Source of the DNA: Streptomyces sp. NBC_01016
Lineage (GTDB): Bacteria > Actinomycetota > Actinomycetes > Streptomycetales > Streptomycetaceae
Assembly (NCBI RefSeq): GCF_026341035.1
Contig: NZ_JAPEOQ010000001.1
Span: 930,001-994,000, forward strand
DNA length: 64,000 bases
Direction of reading: 5' to 3'
The notes under the pieces are model-generated. The model worked only from the letters and a program-made list of their open reading frames with translations. It had not been told where the DNA came from and searched no databases. This document shows, piece after piece, positions 52,459 to 62,046 of this stretch. The position numbers were made by a program, and so were the translations under genes. The stretch's first letter is position 1. Every line of letters starts with the position of its first letter.

Positions 52459-53781
52459 ATGACATCCCGCAGCTCCAGCAGCTTCTACTCCTCGATCCGT
52501 GGCGCGGCTCCCTCCGCCTCCCGCCCCACGGGCGGCTGGCGTGCCGTGGTGCTGCTCGTCGCGGTGATGGCGCTCATCATCACGACGCTCGACGTGGCGA
52601 CGCCCGCGGACTTCCGGGCGCGCGCCCTGCTCGGCCTCGTGCCGATCGTCGTGGCGCTGCTCGCCCCCGTGATCGTCACCGCCGTCGTCACCGGGCTGCT
52701 GATCATCGCCTACCTGGGGCTGCAGGCCGTGGCGCCGCTGCCGAGCGGCGGCTGGGCCGTGCTCGGCCCGCTGATGATCGGCACCGGTGGCCTGCTCGGC
52801 GTGCTCATCGCCCGTCGCAGGGAGGAGCAGCGGGCCCGCCTCCAGGCCCTCACGGACATCGCCGAGGCCACGCAGCGCGCGGTGATGCGCGGACTGCCCG
52901 AGCGCTTCGAGGACCTGCGCATCGCCGACTTCTACCAGCCCGCCGCCCGCGCGGCCCGCGTCGGCGGCGACTGGTACGACTTCCAGCCCTCGCCGTACGG
53001 GGTACGCGCCGTCCTCGGCGACGTCAGTGGCAAGGGCCTGCCCGCGGTGTCCGCGTCGGCGTGGCTGCTCGGCGCGTTCCGGGAGGCGGCGTACCACGAG
53101 GAGCGGATCGACGAGGTGGCCCGGCGCCTGGAGATCGCCATGCAGCGCTACAGCGCCTGGACCCGGCTCACGAACGACGAGGGCCTCACGGACGCGTTCT
53201 CCACCGGACTGCTGCTGCACTTCCCGCCGACGTCCCCCGATGTGGTCGACGTCGTCAACTTCGGGCACGAGCCGCCGCTGGTCGTCACCGCGGACGGCCG
53301 CGTGCACACCCCCGACCTCCCGGCCGGACTCCCCCTCGGCATGGGCACGCTGAGCGCCGCGGGGCCCGGCGTGGCCCGGCTGCCCTTCGGGGTCGGGGAC
53401 ACGCTGATCCTCTTCACCGACGGCGTGACCGAGTGCCGTGACGAGGACGGCACCTTCTACCCCGTACGCGAGCGGCTGCCGCGACTGGTGTCCCCGCGCG
53501 GCGCGCAGGAGCCGCCCGAGGCGCTGCTGCGCCGCCTGGCGGAGGACCTGCGCGAGCACCGGTACGGCCCGCCGAGCGACGACGCCGCGATCACCGTGCT
53601 CCGCAGGACCGCGGAGCACGCGCCGTACCAGAACGAGGCGGACGCCGAGCTGTACGCGTACCGGCCGAAGGAGGAGACCGCGGACTCGGCCGTTCAGGGG
53701 GCCGTGGCTCAGTACGCCACCGACATGCGCTTCCTGGAGTGCGCGTCGCGCTCGATCTCGTCGACGAAGGCCAGCGCGTAG
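52459..53781 (+). CDS. Membrane-anchored PP2C-type (SpoIIE domain) serine phosphatase
   Basis: 440 residues. Three or four membrane helices (about 28-118; VVLLVAVMALIITTLDV and others) precede a cytoplasmic SpoIIE/RsbU-type domain: FYQPAARAARVGGDWYDF (Asp metal ligands), VLGDVSGKGLPA and LILFTDGVTECRDEDG, then PPSDDAAITVLRR. Such proteins usually dephosphorylate anti-anti-sigma factors. The last 24 residues are encoded on the antisense strand of the converging SDR gene. A GTG one codon upstream (52456) is equally possible; no ribosome site is visible. Confidence 0.88.
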   Translation: MTSRSSSSFYSSIRGAAPSASRPTGGWRAVVLLVAVMALIITTLDVATPADFRARALLGLVPIVVALLAPVIVTAVVTGLLIIAYLGLQAVAPLPSGGWAVLGPLMIGTGGLLGVLIARRREEQRARLQALTDIAEATQRAVMRGLPERFEDLRIADFYQPAARAARVGGDWYDFQPSPYGVRAVLGDVSGKGLPAVSASAWLLGAFREAAYHEERIDEVARRLEIAMQRYSAWTRLTNDEGLTDAFSTGLLLHFPPTSPDVVDVVNFGHEPPLVVTADGRVHTPDLPAGLPLGMGTLSAAGPGVARLPFGVGDTLILFTDGVTECRDEDGTFYPVRERLPRLVSPRGAQEPPEALLRRLAEDLREHRYGPPSDDAAITVLRRTAEHAPYQNEADAELYAYRPKEETADSAVQGAVAQYATDMRFLECASRSISSTKASA

Positions 53782-54344
53782 TCCTCCGCGCTGATCCGGC
53801 TCTCGCCGTTCGCGTCCTGCATCAGCCGGTCGCCGCCGACCCGGAACTCCTCGGTGCGCTCCCCCGGGCCGATCTCCGCGGCCGGCGAGATGTACGTCCA
53901 GTCGAGGTCGTCGACCGTGCGCAGATACGCGAGCACGTCCCGGTGCGCGAGCGCCTCGCCGCGGTACGCGTCGGGGAAGTCCGGCTGGTCCGCCAGCGCC
54001 TCGCCCGGCGCGACCTCCAGGCTGCCCGCCCCGCCGACCACCACGAGCCGCGCGACCCCGGACCCGCGCACCCCGGCGACCACGGACTGGTTGAGCGCGA
54101 GGAACGGCTTCTGCGGGTCGGATCCGTCACGGGGCGGCGCGAGGGCGGAGGCCACGGCGTCGTGCCCGCCCGCGAGTTCCGACAGCCGCTGCACGTCGGA
54201 GACGTCCGCCGCGACGGCCGTGACACCGGCGACGGGAACGTCGCCCGAGCGGCTGACGGCGGTCACGCTGTGGCCGCGGCCCAGGGCCTCTGCGGCGATA
54301 CGGCTGCCGACCATGCCGGTGGCGCCCAGGAGCAGGATGTTCAT
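53709..54344 (-). CDS. NAD(P)-binding SDR-like protein (NmrA/YwnB-type)
   Basis: 211 residues. An atypical SDR with the cofactor loop GATGMVGSRIAAEALGRGHSVTAVSRSG, then LVVVGGAGSLEVAPGE and DLDWTYISPAAEIGPGERT near the end. Members of this group sense or use NADP(H). It has no clear catalytic Tyr-Lys pair at the classical position, as is usual in this group. It overlaps the phosphatase gene by 73 bases tail-to-tail. Confidence 0.85.
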   Translation of the reverse strand: MNILLLGATGMVGSRIAAEALGRGHSVTAVSRSGDVPVAGVTAVAADVSDVQRLSELAGGHDAVASALAPPRDGSDPQKPFLALNQSVVAGVRGSGVARLVVVGGAGSLEVAPGEALADQPDFPDAYRGEALAHRDVLAYLRTVDDLDWTYISPAAEIGPGERTEEFRVGGDRLMQDANGESRISAEDYALAFVDEIERDAHSRKRMSVAY

Positions 54345-54469
54345 GCGCTCAGCGAAACACGGAGCGCCACCGCGCGCATGTTGCGAAGGGCGTGCCACGA
54401 GAGGTCAATGGAAGGCGAAGAAAGCGGAACTCGGGGCATCCGAGGGGGCCTGGCAGAAAGGAGCCCGTC

Positions 54470-54922
54470 ATGGCTCAGCATGCGGCACCCGCACCCGGAC
54501 GTGGCACCACCGGACGCAGCACCGCCGGACGCGGCACCAGTGGTGCGGCGCTCTCCCCGACGAGCGCGGCCGTCGTCGTTCCCGTCGTGACCGGCATCGC
54601 GTACGGCTTCTGGGCGGCGAGCATCGACCGTTTCGGCGGCGAGGTCACCGGAGGCAACATCGCGCTCGGCTTCGTCACGGGCATCATCGTGGCGGCGCTC
54701 TGCTTCGGCATCCACCACTGGTCGAAGCAACAGGCGGGCCGGCACTTCCTCGCGCGGGCCTCGGCCTGGGGCGCGTTCGCCGGCATCGCGGTCGGCTTCC
54801 TGCACAGCCTCTCGGATCCCGCGATCCTGTGGTCGATCATGCTCGGCCTGATCGTCGGGGCGTCCACGTTCGTGGGCACGTACTACCGGTACTACTCGGC
54901 GAGCGAGTACGCACCCGTATAG
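54470..54922 (+). CDS. Small four-helix membrane protein of unknown function
   Basis: 150 residues. A basic, Gly/Thr-rich N-terminus (about 35 residues, RGTTGRSTAGRGTSG) is followed by about four membrane helices (AAVVVPVVTGIAYGFWA, IALGFVTGIIVAALCFGI and others) and a short Tyr-rich end (TYYRYYSASEY). The ribosome site AAAGGAG is strong. I do not recognise the family. It is a single gene whose stop codon lies inside a perfect 18-base palindrome. Confidence 0.7.
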   Translation: MAQHAAPAPGRGTTGRSTAGRGTSGAALSPTSAAVVVPVVTGIAYGFWAASIDRFGGEVTGGNIALGFVTGIIVAALCFGIHHWSKQQAGRHFLARASAWGAFAGIAVGFLHSLSDPAILWSIMLGLIVGASTFVGTYYRYYSASEYAPV

Positions 54923-54936
54923 AACGTACGTTCTAT
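54919..54936. promoter_or_regulatory. Perfect 18-base palindrome ATAGAACGTACGTTCTAT
   Basis: Both 9-base halves match exactly, with no loop, as in TetR-family operators (AACGTACGTT core) rather than terminators. It lies between two converging genes, over the stop codon of the first, with no TetR gene in this window. This could be a relic of a lost regulator or a chance site. Confidence 0.4.
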
Positions 54937-54958
54937 CGTTCCGACGCATGATGCCGAA

Positions 54959-55390
54959 CTAGTACGTGACGCCGAACTCCCGGGTCTCGGTCTCCCGGTA
55001 GTACCAGCCGCTCGGGCCGTGGTCATGATCGTGCCGCGGCCCGTCGGACGGTGCCCCGGACGTACAGCTCGGCACGCCGTGGCCGCCGGTGTCGACGTAC
55101 GCGGCGCTGGCCCAGCCGCGGGCGCCGGTGAACCAGTACCAGGTCGAGGTGCCGTGCACGGACGAGCCGTCGGTGGCGCACTCGATACGGTCCTGGCTGC
55201 CCGGCGCGAGCCGGTACACGACGGATGCCGAGGTGCTCGGCCCCGAGCGCAGGTTGAGATCGGACTGCGAGACGACCGTCCCCCAGACGACGTCCCCGCT
55301 GTTCGCACTGGCCGGTGCCGCGGCGGTCACGGCGAGCAGTCCGCCCGCCAGAAGCCCGGCGGCAGCCAGGGCCGGAGTGGTTCGGCGCAT
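54959..55390 (-). CDS. Small secreted protein with bacterial SH3 domain
   Basis: 143 residues. The signal peptide is cleaved near ASA-NSG, followed by an SH3b-type domain with SDLNLRSGPSTSASVVYRLAPG and YWFTGARGWASAAYVDTGG. The tail is rich in His and Asp (RHDHDHG). Such domains often bind peptidoglycan. It is divergent from the ABC exporter operon, which starts 168 bases away. Confidence 0.8.
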   Translation of the reverse strand: MRRTTPALAAAGLLAGGLLAVTAAAPASANSGDVVWGTVVSQSDLNLRSGPSTSASVVYRLAPGSQDRIECATDGSSVHGTSTWYWFTGARGWASAAYVDTGGHGVPSCTSGAPSDGPRHDHDHGPSGWYYRETETREFGVTY

Positions 55391-55557
55391 GATCGGCCTC
55401 CCAAAGGTGAGCCCAAGATCCCCACGCCCCCACGTCCAGGAAACACCCGTTCGGCCCAGTGCTCCACCGGAGGCCCGGTGGCGCCGGGCGGGCGGCCGAT
55501 GAGTTCCCGTCGCAGCACCGGTCTTCCTCTGTGACGTGACCGAGAGGGGCACCCGAC

Positions 55558-56597
<1,040 letters not shown>

Positions 56598-56601
<4 letters not shown>

Positions 56602-57452
56602 GCATCACGACCACCCCCAGTACCGAAGCGCAGGAGCTCGCCCCGGTCAGCGCCGAGTCCCTCGCCGAGCTGCTCATCGCCAAGGAGCGCCCGCCCCGGC
56701 CCAGCGCCGTGTCCGCGTCGCTCACCTTCGGCTGGCGCGCGATCCTCAAGATCAAGCACGTGCCGGAGCAGCTCTTCGACGTCACGGCGTTCCCCGTGAT
56801 GATGGTGCTGATGTACACGTACCTGTTCGGCGGCGCCCTGGCCGGCTCCCCGAGCGAGTACATCCAGTACCTGCTGCCCGGCATCCTCGTGATGTCGGTC
56901 GTGATGATCACGATGTACACGGGCATCTCGGTCAACACCGACATCGAGAAGGGCGTCTTCGACCGCTTCCGTACGCTCCCGATCTGGCGCCCGTCCGTGA
57001 TGGTCGGGTACCTCCTCGGCGACGCCCTGCGCTACACGATCGCGTCCGTCGTGATGCTCGCGGTCGGCCTGATCATGGGGTTCCGGCCGGACGGCGGGGT
57101 GCTCGGCGTCATCGCGGCCATCGCGGTGCTGCTGGTCTTCTCCTTCGCGTTCTCGTGGATCTGGACGATGTTCGGGCTGCTGCTGCGCACCGAGAAGTCG
57201 GTGATGGGCGTCAGCATGATGGTGATCTTCCCGCTGACGTTCCTCAGCGACATCTTCGTGAAGCCCGAGACGATGCCGGGCTGGCTCCAGGCCTTCGTCA
57301 ACAACAACCCCGTCACGCACGTCGCGTCCGCCGTGCGCGGCCTCATGGACGGCGACTGGCCGACGGCCGAGGTGCTGTGGTCGCTGGGCTGGGCGGCGCT
57401 GCTGATCGCCGTGTTCGGGCCGATCACGATGCGCCTCTACAACCGGAAGTAG
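56598..57452 (+). CDS. ABC exporter permease, DrrB family
   Basis: 284 residues. An approximately 60-residue cytoplasmic N-terminus is followed by six membrane helices of the ABC-2 type, including [32 protein letters not shown] and [25 protein letters not shown]. It is coupled to the ATPase gene by an ATGA overlap. A homodimer with two ATPases would export a lipid or drug; the substrate is unknown. Confidence 0.92.
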
Positions 57453-57480
57453 GCCCTGGGCGGTAGTCCGTATGCAGGCA

Positions 57481-57507
57481 CCCCGGTCGCGCACGGCGCG
57501 GCCGGGG
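57481..57507. terminator. Terminator after the DrrAB genes
   Basis: The 12-base arms CCCCGGTCGCGC and GCGCGGCCGGGG (one G-T pair) enclose a 3-base loop. It starts 29 bases past the permease stop and ends 14 bases before the next gene. Confidence 0.7.
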
Positions 57508-57521
57508 CCTTGCCTGGAACG

Positions 57522-58478
57522 GTGATCCGAAGAACCGCCTCCGCCGTTCTGCTCGTCCTCGCCTGCCTCCTCGTCCCGCTCGGCACGCTCTCCACCTGGG
57601 CGAAGTACGAGATCGGGGACAGCGACCGGTACGTGTCCGCGATGGCGCCGCCGGCCGGCGACCCGGACGTGCAGAACGCGGTCGCCGACGCGGTGACCAC
57701 CGGAGTCATGAAGAACCTCGACGTGGGCGCGCTCGCATCGGTCGTCGAGGACTATCTGCACGACGCGGTCGTCTCGTTCACGGACACCGACGCCTTCCGC
57801 GGCGCCTGGAACACCGCGAACCGCGCCGCCCACGACGCCGTGCAACAGGCCCTCGACGAGGGCACCACGGGGCCCGTCACGCTCGACCTGGCCCCCGTCA
57901 CCCGGCAGGTCAAGCAGCAGCTGGAGGAGAACGGGGTGCCGTTCGCCGAGCGGATCCCGGTCGCCCACACCGAGGTCACCCTGCTGTCCGCCGGCGACCT
58001 GGCCGGGCTGCGGAAGGGCTTCCACGCCTTCCAACTCGCGGGCCACTGGCTGCCGTTGGCCGCCGTCGTGTGCGCCGTCGCGGGCCTCGCGCTCGCCCGG
58101 CGGCGCCGTCCCGCGCTCTCCCTGACCGCCCTCGGCGCCGCCCTGGGCGCGGCGGCGCTGCTCATCGCGCTGCCGCTCGCCCGAGCGTTGACGCTCGAAG
58201 ACATCTCCGACGCGGCGAACAAGGCGGCGACCGGCTCGGTCTACGACGCCCTGACCTCGCCGATGCGGACCGCGTCGTGGGTGATCCTCGCGGTGGGCGT
58301 GGTGGTGGCGCTCGCGGTGTGGCTCGGCCGGCACCCGTTCAGCCGCGCGCGGAATGCCGCCTCCCTGCTCCGGCGCGAGCATTCCAGTGACACGAGGAGG
58401 CGCCCGCATGACACAAACACCGCCGGAAACCGAGAAGACGACCACCTGGTCCCAGGACCACCGCACGCCCGACCCTGA
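57522..58478 (+). CDS. Membrane protein of unknown function
   Basis: 318 residues. One membrane helix near the N-terminus (AVLLVLACLLVPLGTLSTWA) precedes an external domain of about 150 residues, then three more helices (about 180-270) and a basic tail. The DSDRYVSAMAPPAGDPDVQNAVADAV segment resembles a family common in actinobacteria, but I cannot assign a function. The start is GTG at 57522. The last 71 bases overlap the next gene in another frame, so the C-terminal end (after RREHSSDTRRR) may be non-critical. Confidence 0.65.
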   Translation: MIRRTASAVLLVLACLLVPLGTLSTWAKYEIGDSDRYVSAMAPPAGDPDVQNAVADAVTTGVMKNLDVGALASVVEDYLHDAVVSFTDTDAFRGAWNTANRAAHDAVQQALDEGTTGPVTLDLAPVTRQVKQQLEENGVPFAERIPVAHTEVTLLSAGDLAGLRKGFHAFQLAGHWLPLAAVVCAVAGLALARRRRPALSLTALGAALGAAALLIALPLARALTLEDISDAANKAATGSVYDALTSPMRTASWVILAVGVVVALAVWLGRHPFSRARNAASLLRREHSSDTRRRPHDTNTAGNREDDHLVPGPPHARP

Positions 58479-58902
58479 CCCCACGCTCGGCGAGAGCCCG
58501 CGCGGCGCCTGGGCGGCCGGCGGCACCCTGTTCGCCGGCGTCCTGATGCTGGTCAGCGGCTGCCTCGGCGTCCTCAACGGGATCGCCGCCATCGCCAAGG
58601 ACGACGTCTACAGCCGGATCGGCGACTACGTCTACGCCTTCGACCTCACCACGTGGGGCTGGATCCACCTGGTGATCGGCGCGCTCGTCGCGGTCACCGG
58701 CTGGGGCGTGCTCAAGGGCCAGGACTGGGCGCGCGGCGCGGGCATCGCCCTCGGCGCGCTCTACGTCGTCGAGTACTTCCTGTTCCTGCCGTACGCGCCC
58801 GTGTGGTCGCTCATCTCCATCGCCATCGGCGTCTTCGTCATCTGGGCCCTCGCCACGGACCACGGCCGCGCCCCCAACCCCGGGGCCGCCAAACCGGCCT
58901 GA
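58408..58902 (+). CDS. DUF7144-like four-helix membrane protein
   Basis: 164 residues. A short polar N-terminus precedes four membrane helices with GTLFAGVLMLVSGCLGVLNGIAAI, WGWIHLVIGALVAVTGWGVLKGQ, WARGAGIALGALYVVEYFLFLPYAP and SLISIAIGVFVIWAL, a pattern common in Streptomyces. Function unknown. The GAGGAGG ribosome site lies well placed before the ATG, inside the preceding gene, which supports this start. Confidence 0.8.
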   Translation: MTQTPPETEKTTTWSQDHRTPDPDPTLGESPRGAWAAGGTLFAGVLMLVSGCLGVLNGIAAIAKDDVYSRIGDYVYAFDLTTWGWIHLVIGALVAVTGWGVLKGQDWARGAGIALGALYVVEYFLFLPYAPVWSLISIAIGVFVIWALATDHGRAPNPGAAKPA

Positions 58903-58967
58903 CGGCGGGGCACCCCGGCTAACCTGGAGGACTCCGAACGGACCGGTACGGAGACGGGGGCCGGGTC

Positions 58968-59987
58968 TTGGACCAGCGACAGCAGCACATCACGGACGAA
59001 GCGCCCGGCGCCCCGCGGTACGAGCCGCGGGGCGCCGGGCGCCGCCGTGTGAACAGGACGGGGGCGTGGGCGGCGGCGCTGCTGCTCGTCGGGGTGAGCG
59101 TGGTGGTCGGCTGCCGGGCCGCGGACCGCGACGCGGTGACCCCCGTCCCCCAGCTCCTCGCGTTCCTCCCTTGGCTGATCGCGCCCACGGCCGCCGCCCT
59201 GCTTCTCGCGCTGCTGTCGCGCTGGCGTACGGGGCTGGTCTGGGGCCTCGCCGTACTCGGCGCGCTCGCCTGGTACATGGAGCCGTACGGGACGGACGGC
59301 GAGCCGGACGGCGCCCCCGTCTCCGGCGTCCGCGTGCTGGCGTCCAACGTGCAGTTCAGCCGCGGCACCAACGCGCTGATCGACACGGTCGCCCGACACC
59401 GCCCCGACATCGTCTTCGTCGAGGAGTGCGGGCGGCCCTGCCGGGACGCGCTGGACCGCGAGTCGCTGCGCACCCGCTACCCGCACCGGCAGGCCGTGGC
59501 GGCGGACGGCTCGGAAGGCTCGATGATCCTCAGCAGGTTCCCGCTGAAGGCGGCGCCGACGGTGGCAGGGACGATGGGCATGCCGGCCGCCACCGCCGAC
59601 GTACGCGGTCACGCGGTGCGCCTCCAACTCGTGCACCCCATGCCGCCGTTGCCCGACCAGGTGGGCCTGTGGAAGACGGAGCTGGGCCGCCTCGCGGACG
59701 CGGCGCGGGCCACCGAGGGGCCCGGGATCATGGCGGGGGACTTCAACGCGACGCAGGAGCACGCGGCGTTCCGCCGGATCCTCGACGCGGGGCCGCTGCA
59801 CGACGCGGCCCGCCTCACCGGCCACGCCCGCACCCCGAGCTGGCCGTCGACCGCGCCCGGCCCGCTGGGCACGCAGATCGACCACGTACTGGTGACCGAC
59901 GACTTCTCGGCGGACAAGGCCCGCTTCATCGACCTCGCGGACACGGACCACCGGGCGCTCCTGGTGGACCTGACGCTGCACGGCTGA
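58968..59987 (+). CDS. Membrane-anchored endonuclease/exonuclease/phosphatase-family hydrolase
   Basis: 339 residues from a TTG start at 58968 (a GTG at 59049 is possible). Three N-terminal membrane helices (about 30-105) precede an external EEP domain. Its metal and catalytic motifs are ASNVQFS (Asn), VFVEEC (Glu), MAGDFNAT (DxN) and DTDHRALLVDLTL (final Asp-His). Substrates could be nucleic acid, phospholipid or a sugar phosphate. A terminator follows. Confidence 0.88.
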   Translation: MDQRQQHITDEAPGAPRYEPRGAGRRRVNRTGAWAAALLLVGVSVVVGCRAADRDAVTPVPQLLAFLPWLIAPTAAALLLALLSRWRTGLVWGLAVLGALAWYMEPYGTDGEPDGAPVSGVRVLASNVQFSRGTNALIDTVARHRPDIVFVEECGRPCRDALDRESLRTRYPHRQAVAADGSEGSMILSRFPLKAAPTVAGTMGMPAATADVRGHAVRLQLVHPMPPLPDQVGLWKTELGRLADAARATEGPGIMAGDFNATQEHAAFRRILDAGPLHDAARLTGHARTPSWPSTAPGPLGTQIDHVLVTDDFSADKARFIDLADTDHRALLVDLTLHG

Positions 59988-59995
59988 GCGCACCG

Positions 59996-60027
59996 GGCCG
60001 CCGCCCGTGGGGAGACGGGCGGCGGCC
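59996..60027 (+). terminator. Terminator after the EEP-family gene
   Basis: The perfect 13-base arms GGCCGCCGCCCGT and ACGGGCGGCGGCC enclose a 6-base loop, starting 8 bases past the stop codon. Confidence 0.8.
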
Positions 60028-60108
60028 GGGTGAGGGAAGAGAGACGGCGGCCCGCTGCGGTCAGTTCGCAGGTGGGGGCCGGGCCGCGCGCCTCGTCCGT
60101 CGGATCCG

Positions 60109-60143
60109 CCAGGGCCTGACGGGAGTTCGAAGACAGGCCCTGG
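60109..60143. terminator. Terminator next to the end of the SnpA-like gene
   Basis: The perfect 10-base arms CCAGGGCCTG and CAGGCCCTGG enclose a 15-base loop just beyond the minus-strand stop at 60148. The CAGGCCCT word also occurs in the terminator at 12183-12195. Confidence 0.7.
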
Positions 60144-60147
60144 GGCC

Positions 60148-60831
60148 CTAGCGCAGCTCGGCCTCGGCCTTGTGCAGGGCCTTGGCGAACCCGTTGGCCC
60201 ACAGGGATTCCACCTGTGCCTTCTCGTTCGCGTCCGGGTTCGAGTTGGTGCACGAGGGGCCAGGACCGCCGCCCGACATCAGCTCGCTGCACGGCCCCTC
60301 GTAGTGATCGGGGAGGCCGAGCACATGTCCCGTCTCGTGCGTGGTCACGCGCGTGGAGTCGTACTCCTGGTTCTGCGCGTAGTCCAGGAAGACGTAGCCG
60401 CTGCCGTGGCCGTCCGTCGACGCGTACGAACCGCGCGAGTCGTTCCCCTCGCGGTACGAGAAGTCGCCCCCGCCGGACGAGGCCTGGAGCTTCACGTTCG
60501 ACACGGACGAGTTCCAGATCGACGCGCTGCTCGCTATCTGCTGCTGGAAGGTGGGCGCTTGTGAGGCGTCGTACGTGACGGTGACGGACGCGGCGCCCGG
60601 GTTCGCGGCCCGCTTCTCGGCGACGGACTTCAGGACGGCCTGGAAGAAGGCCTTGTTGGCGGCGGCCTCCTCGGCGGAGCCGGCGTAGTGCGAGCCGACG
60701 TAGTGCGCGACCCGCTCGGTGGACCCGGAGGAGGAGGCGGACGCGGGGGCCGCGGCGAGGGCGGCGACGGTGAGCCCGGCGCCGAGGGCGCAGGCGAGCA
60801 GACGAACAGATGTGGGGGGTGTCATGTTCAT
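60148..60831 (-). CDS. snpA: Snapalysin-type extracellular metalloprotease (M7)
   Basis: 227 residues. A signal peptide ([19 protein letters not shown] ... ASA) is followed by a pro-region and a small catalytic domain with [13 protein letters not shown], which fits the M7 zinc motif HExxHxxGxxD, then [14 protein letters not shown] with the Met-turn and paired Cys. It cleaves extracellular proteins. The divergent LysR gene and a T-N11-A box between them match the known snpA-snpR arrangement of Streptomyces. The ATG at 60825 is an alternative start. Confidence 0.93.
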   Translation of the reverse strand: MNMTPPTSVRLLACALGAGLTVAALAAAPASASSSGSTERVAHYVGSHYAGSAEEAAANKAFFQAVLKSVAEKRAANPGAASVTVTYDASQAPTFQQQIASSASIWNSSVSNVKLQASSGGGDFSYREGNDSRGSYASTDGHGSGYVFLDYAQNQEYDSTRVTTHETGHVLGLPDHYEGPCSELMSGGGPGPSCTNSNPDANEKAQVESLWANGFAKALHKAEAELR

Positions 60832-60880
60832 GCGTGAGAGTCTGGGGCGGACGGGACGCACGAGGTAGATGCCACTGCGC

Positions 60881-60897
60881 GATAACTCCGCGTTATC
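60881..60897. promoter_or_regulatory. LysR-type T-N11-A box between snpA and its regulator
   Basis: GATAACTCCGCGTTATC is an inverted repeat with 6-base arms. The T at 60883 and the A at 60895 are 11 bases apart, the standard LysR contact pattern. It lies 49 bases upstream of the snpA start and 62 bases upstream of the regulator. Confidence 0.75.
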
Positions 60898-60959
60898 CCC
60901 ACACAGTTGACGCTGGTGACTCTGGTGCGACGTACGGGACCGGCCTACGCTCGACGCCC

Positions 60960-61892
60960 ATGGAGCTGGAAGTGCGGCACCTGCGCGTCCTGTGCGCGAT
61001 CGAGGACACCGGCAGCCTGCACAAGGCGGCCCGTCACCTGGGCATGACCCAGCCCGCCCTCAGCACCCAGCTGCGCCGCATCGAGGACCACCTCGGCGGC
61101 CGCCTGTTCACCCGCGAACGCACCGGCTGCCGCGCTACGCCGCTCGGCCGCACCCTGCTCACGCGGGCCCGCCCGCTGGTGGACGACCTGCGCGCGCTGG
61201 TCGACGAGACGCGCGCGATGGCACAGGACTCGGCCGGTGGCCTCCTGCGCATCGGCTCCACGGCCAGCCGCGCGATACCGGGCTGGCTGCGCCGCCTGCG
61301 CGCGAGTTCGCCGCACGAGCCGTCGCTGCGCATGGACGTCTCGGCGCACGCGCTGCTCCGCCTGGTGGCCGAGGGCGGCCTCGACGTGGCGTTCGTCCAC
61401 GAGGTGGAGGGCAGCCCCCTGCGCATACCGGAGTCCCTGACCTGCAAGGTCCTCCTGGCCCGCGAACCCCAGTACGTCTCCCTGCCGGCGGACCACCCGG
61501 CGGCCGGCAGCCCGGTCGTGCGTCTGACGGACCTGGCGGAGGACCGGTGGATGATCGACCCGACGGTGGACGGCGAATGGGACGGCCTGCTCCGGGCGTT
61601 CCGCTCCGCGGGCCTCAACCCCCGTGTCCTGCACGGCGATTACCTGACCGCGTCCAACCTCGTCGCGACCGGCGAGGTGGTGACGCTCTGCCAGCCGACG
61701 TCGCTCGCCCGCCCCGACATGGCGATCCGCCCTCTTGAGGGCGACCCGGTCGCCGTACGCCTCCTCCTCGCGGCCCGCTCCGCACCCGTCCTGGACGCGG
61801 TTCTGCCGGCCCTGCGGGAGGCCTATTGGGAGTCGGCACACCAGTCACCGGCGTATCGGACACGTCTCACGGAGTCGGGCGTGATCGACTGA
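60960..61892 (+). CDS. LysR-family regulator, probable activator of snpA
   Basis: 310 residues. The N-terminal helix-turn-helix ([42 protein letters not shown]) is followed by a substrate-binding-like domain ([21 protein letters not shown] onward). It is divergent from the snapalysin gene, as is the activator SnpR (MprR) in characterised Streptomyces; the assignment is from that context. No ribosome site is obvious, and a TACGCT box 8 bases before the ATG would suit a leaderless transcript. Confidence 0.88.
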   Translation: MELEVRHLRVLCAIEDTGSLHKAARHLGMTQPALSTQLRRIEDHLGGRLFTRERTGCRATPLGRTLLTRARPLVDDLRALVDETRAMAQDSAGGLLRIGSTASRAIPGWLRRLRASSPHEPSLRMDVSAHALLRLVAEGGLDVAFVHEVEGSPLRIPESLTCKVLLAREPQYVSLPADHPAAGSPVVRLTDLAEDRWMIDPTVDGEWDGLLRAFRSAGLNPRVLHGDYLTASNLVATGEVVTLCQPTSLARPDMAIRPLEGDPVAVRLLLAARSAPVLDAVLPALREAYWESAHQSPAYRTRLTESGVID

Positions 61893-62046
61893 ATCCATAC
61901 AGAAAGGGCGGCAGTTGTCCGCTCGGTCGAACGACCCGACCCTGCCCAAGATCACGGTCCGTGGCGGCTAACCTTACGTGTCCGCCCTGGCCAGGGGTTC
62001 CAGGGAGCAGGGACGTCGGGGACAACTCATGCGGAAGGTTGCGCAC

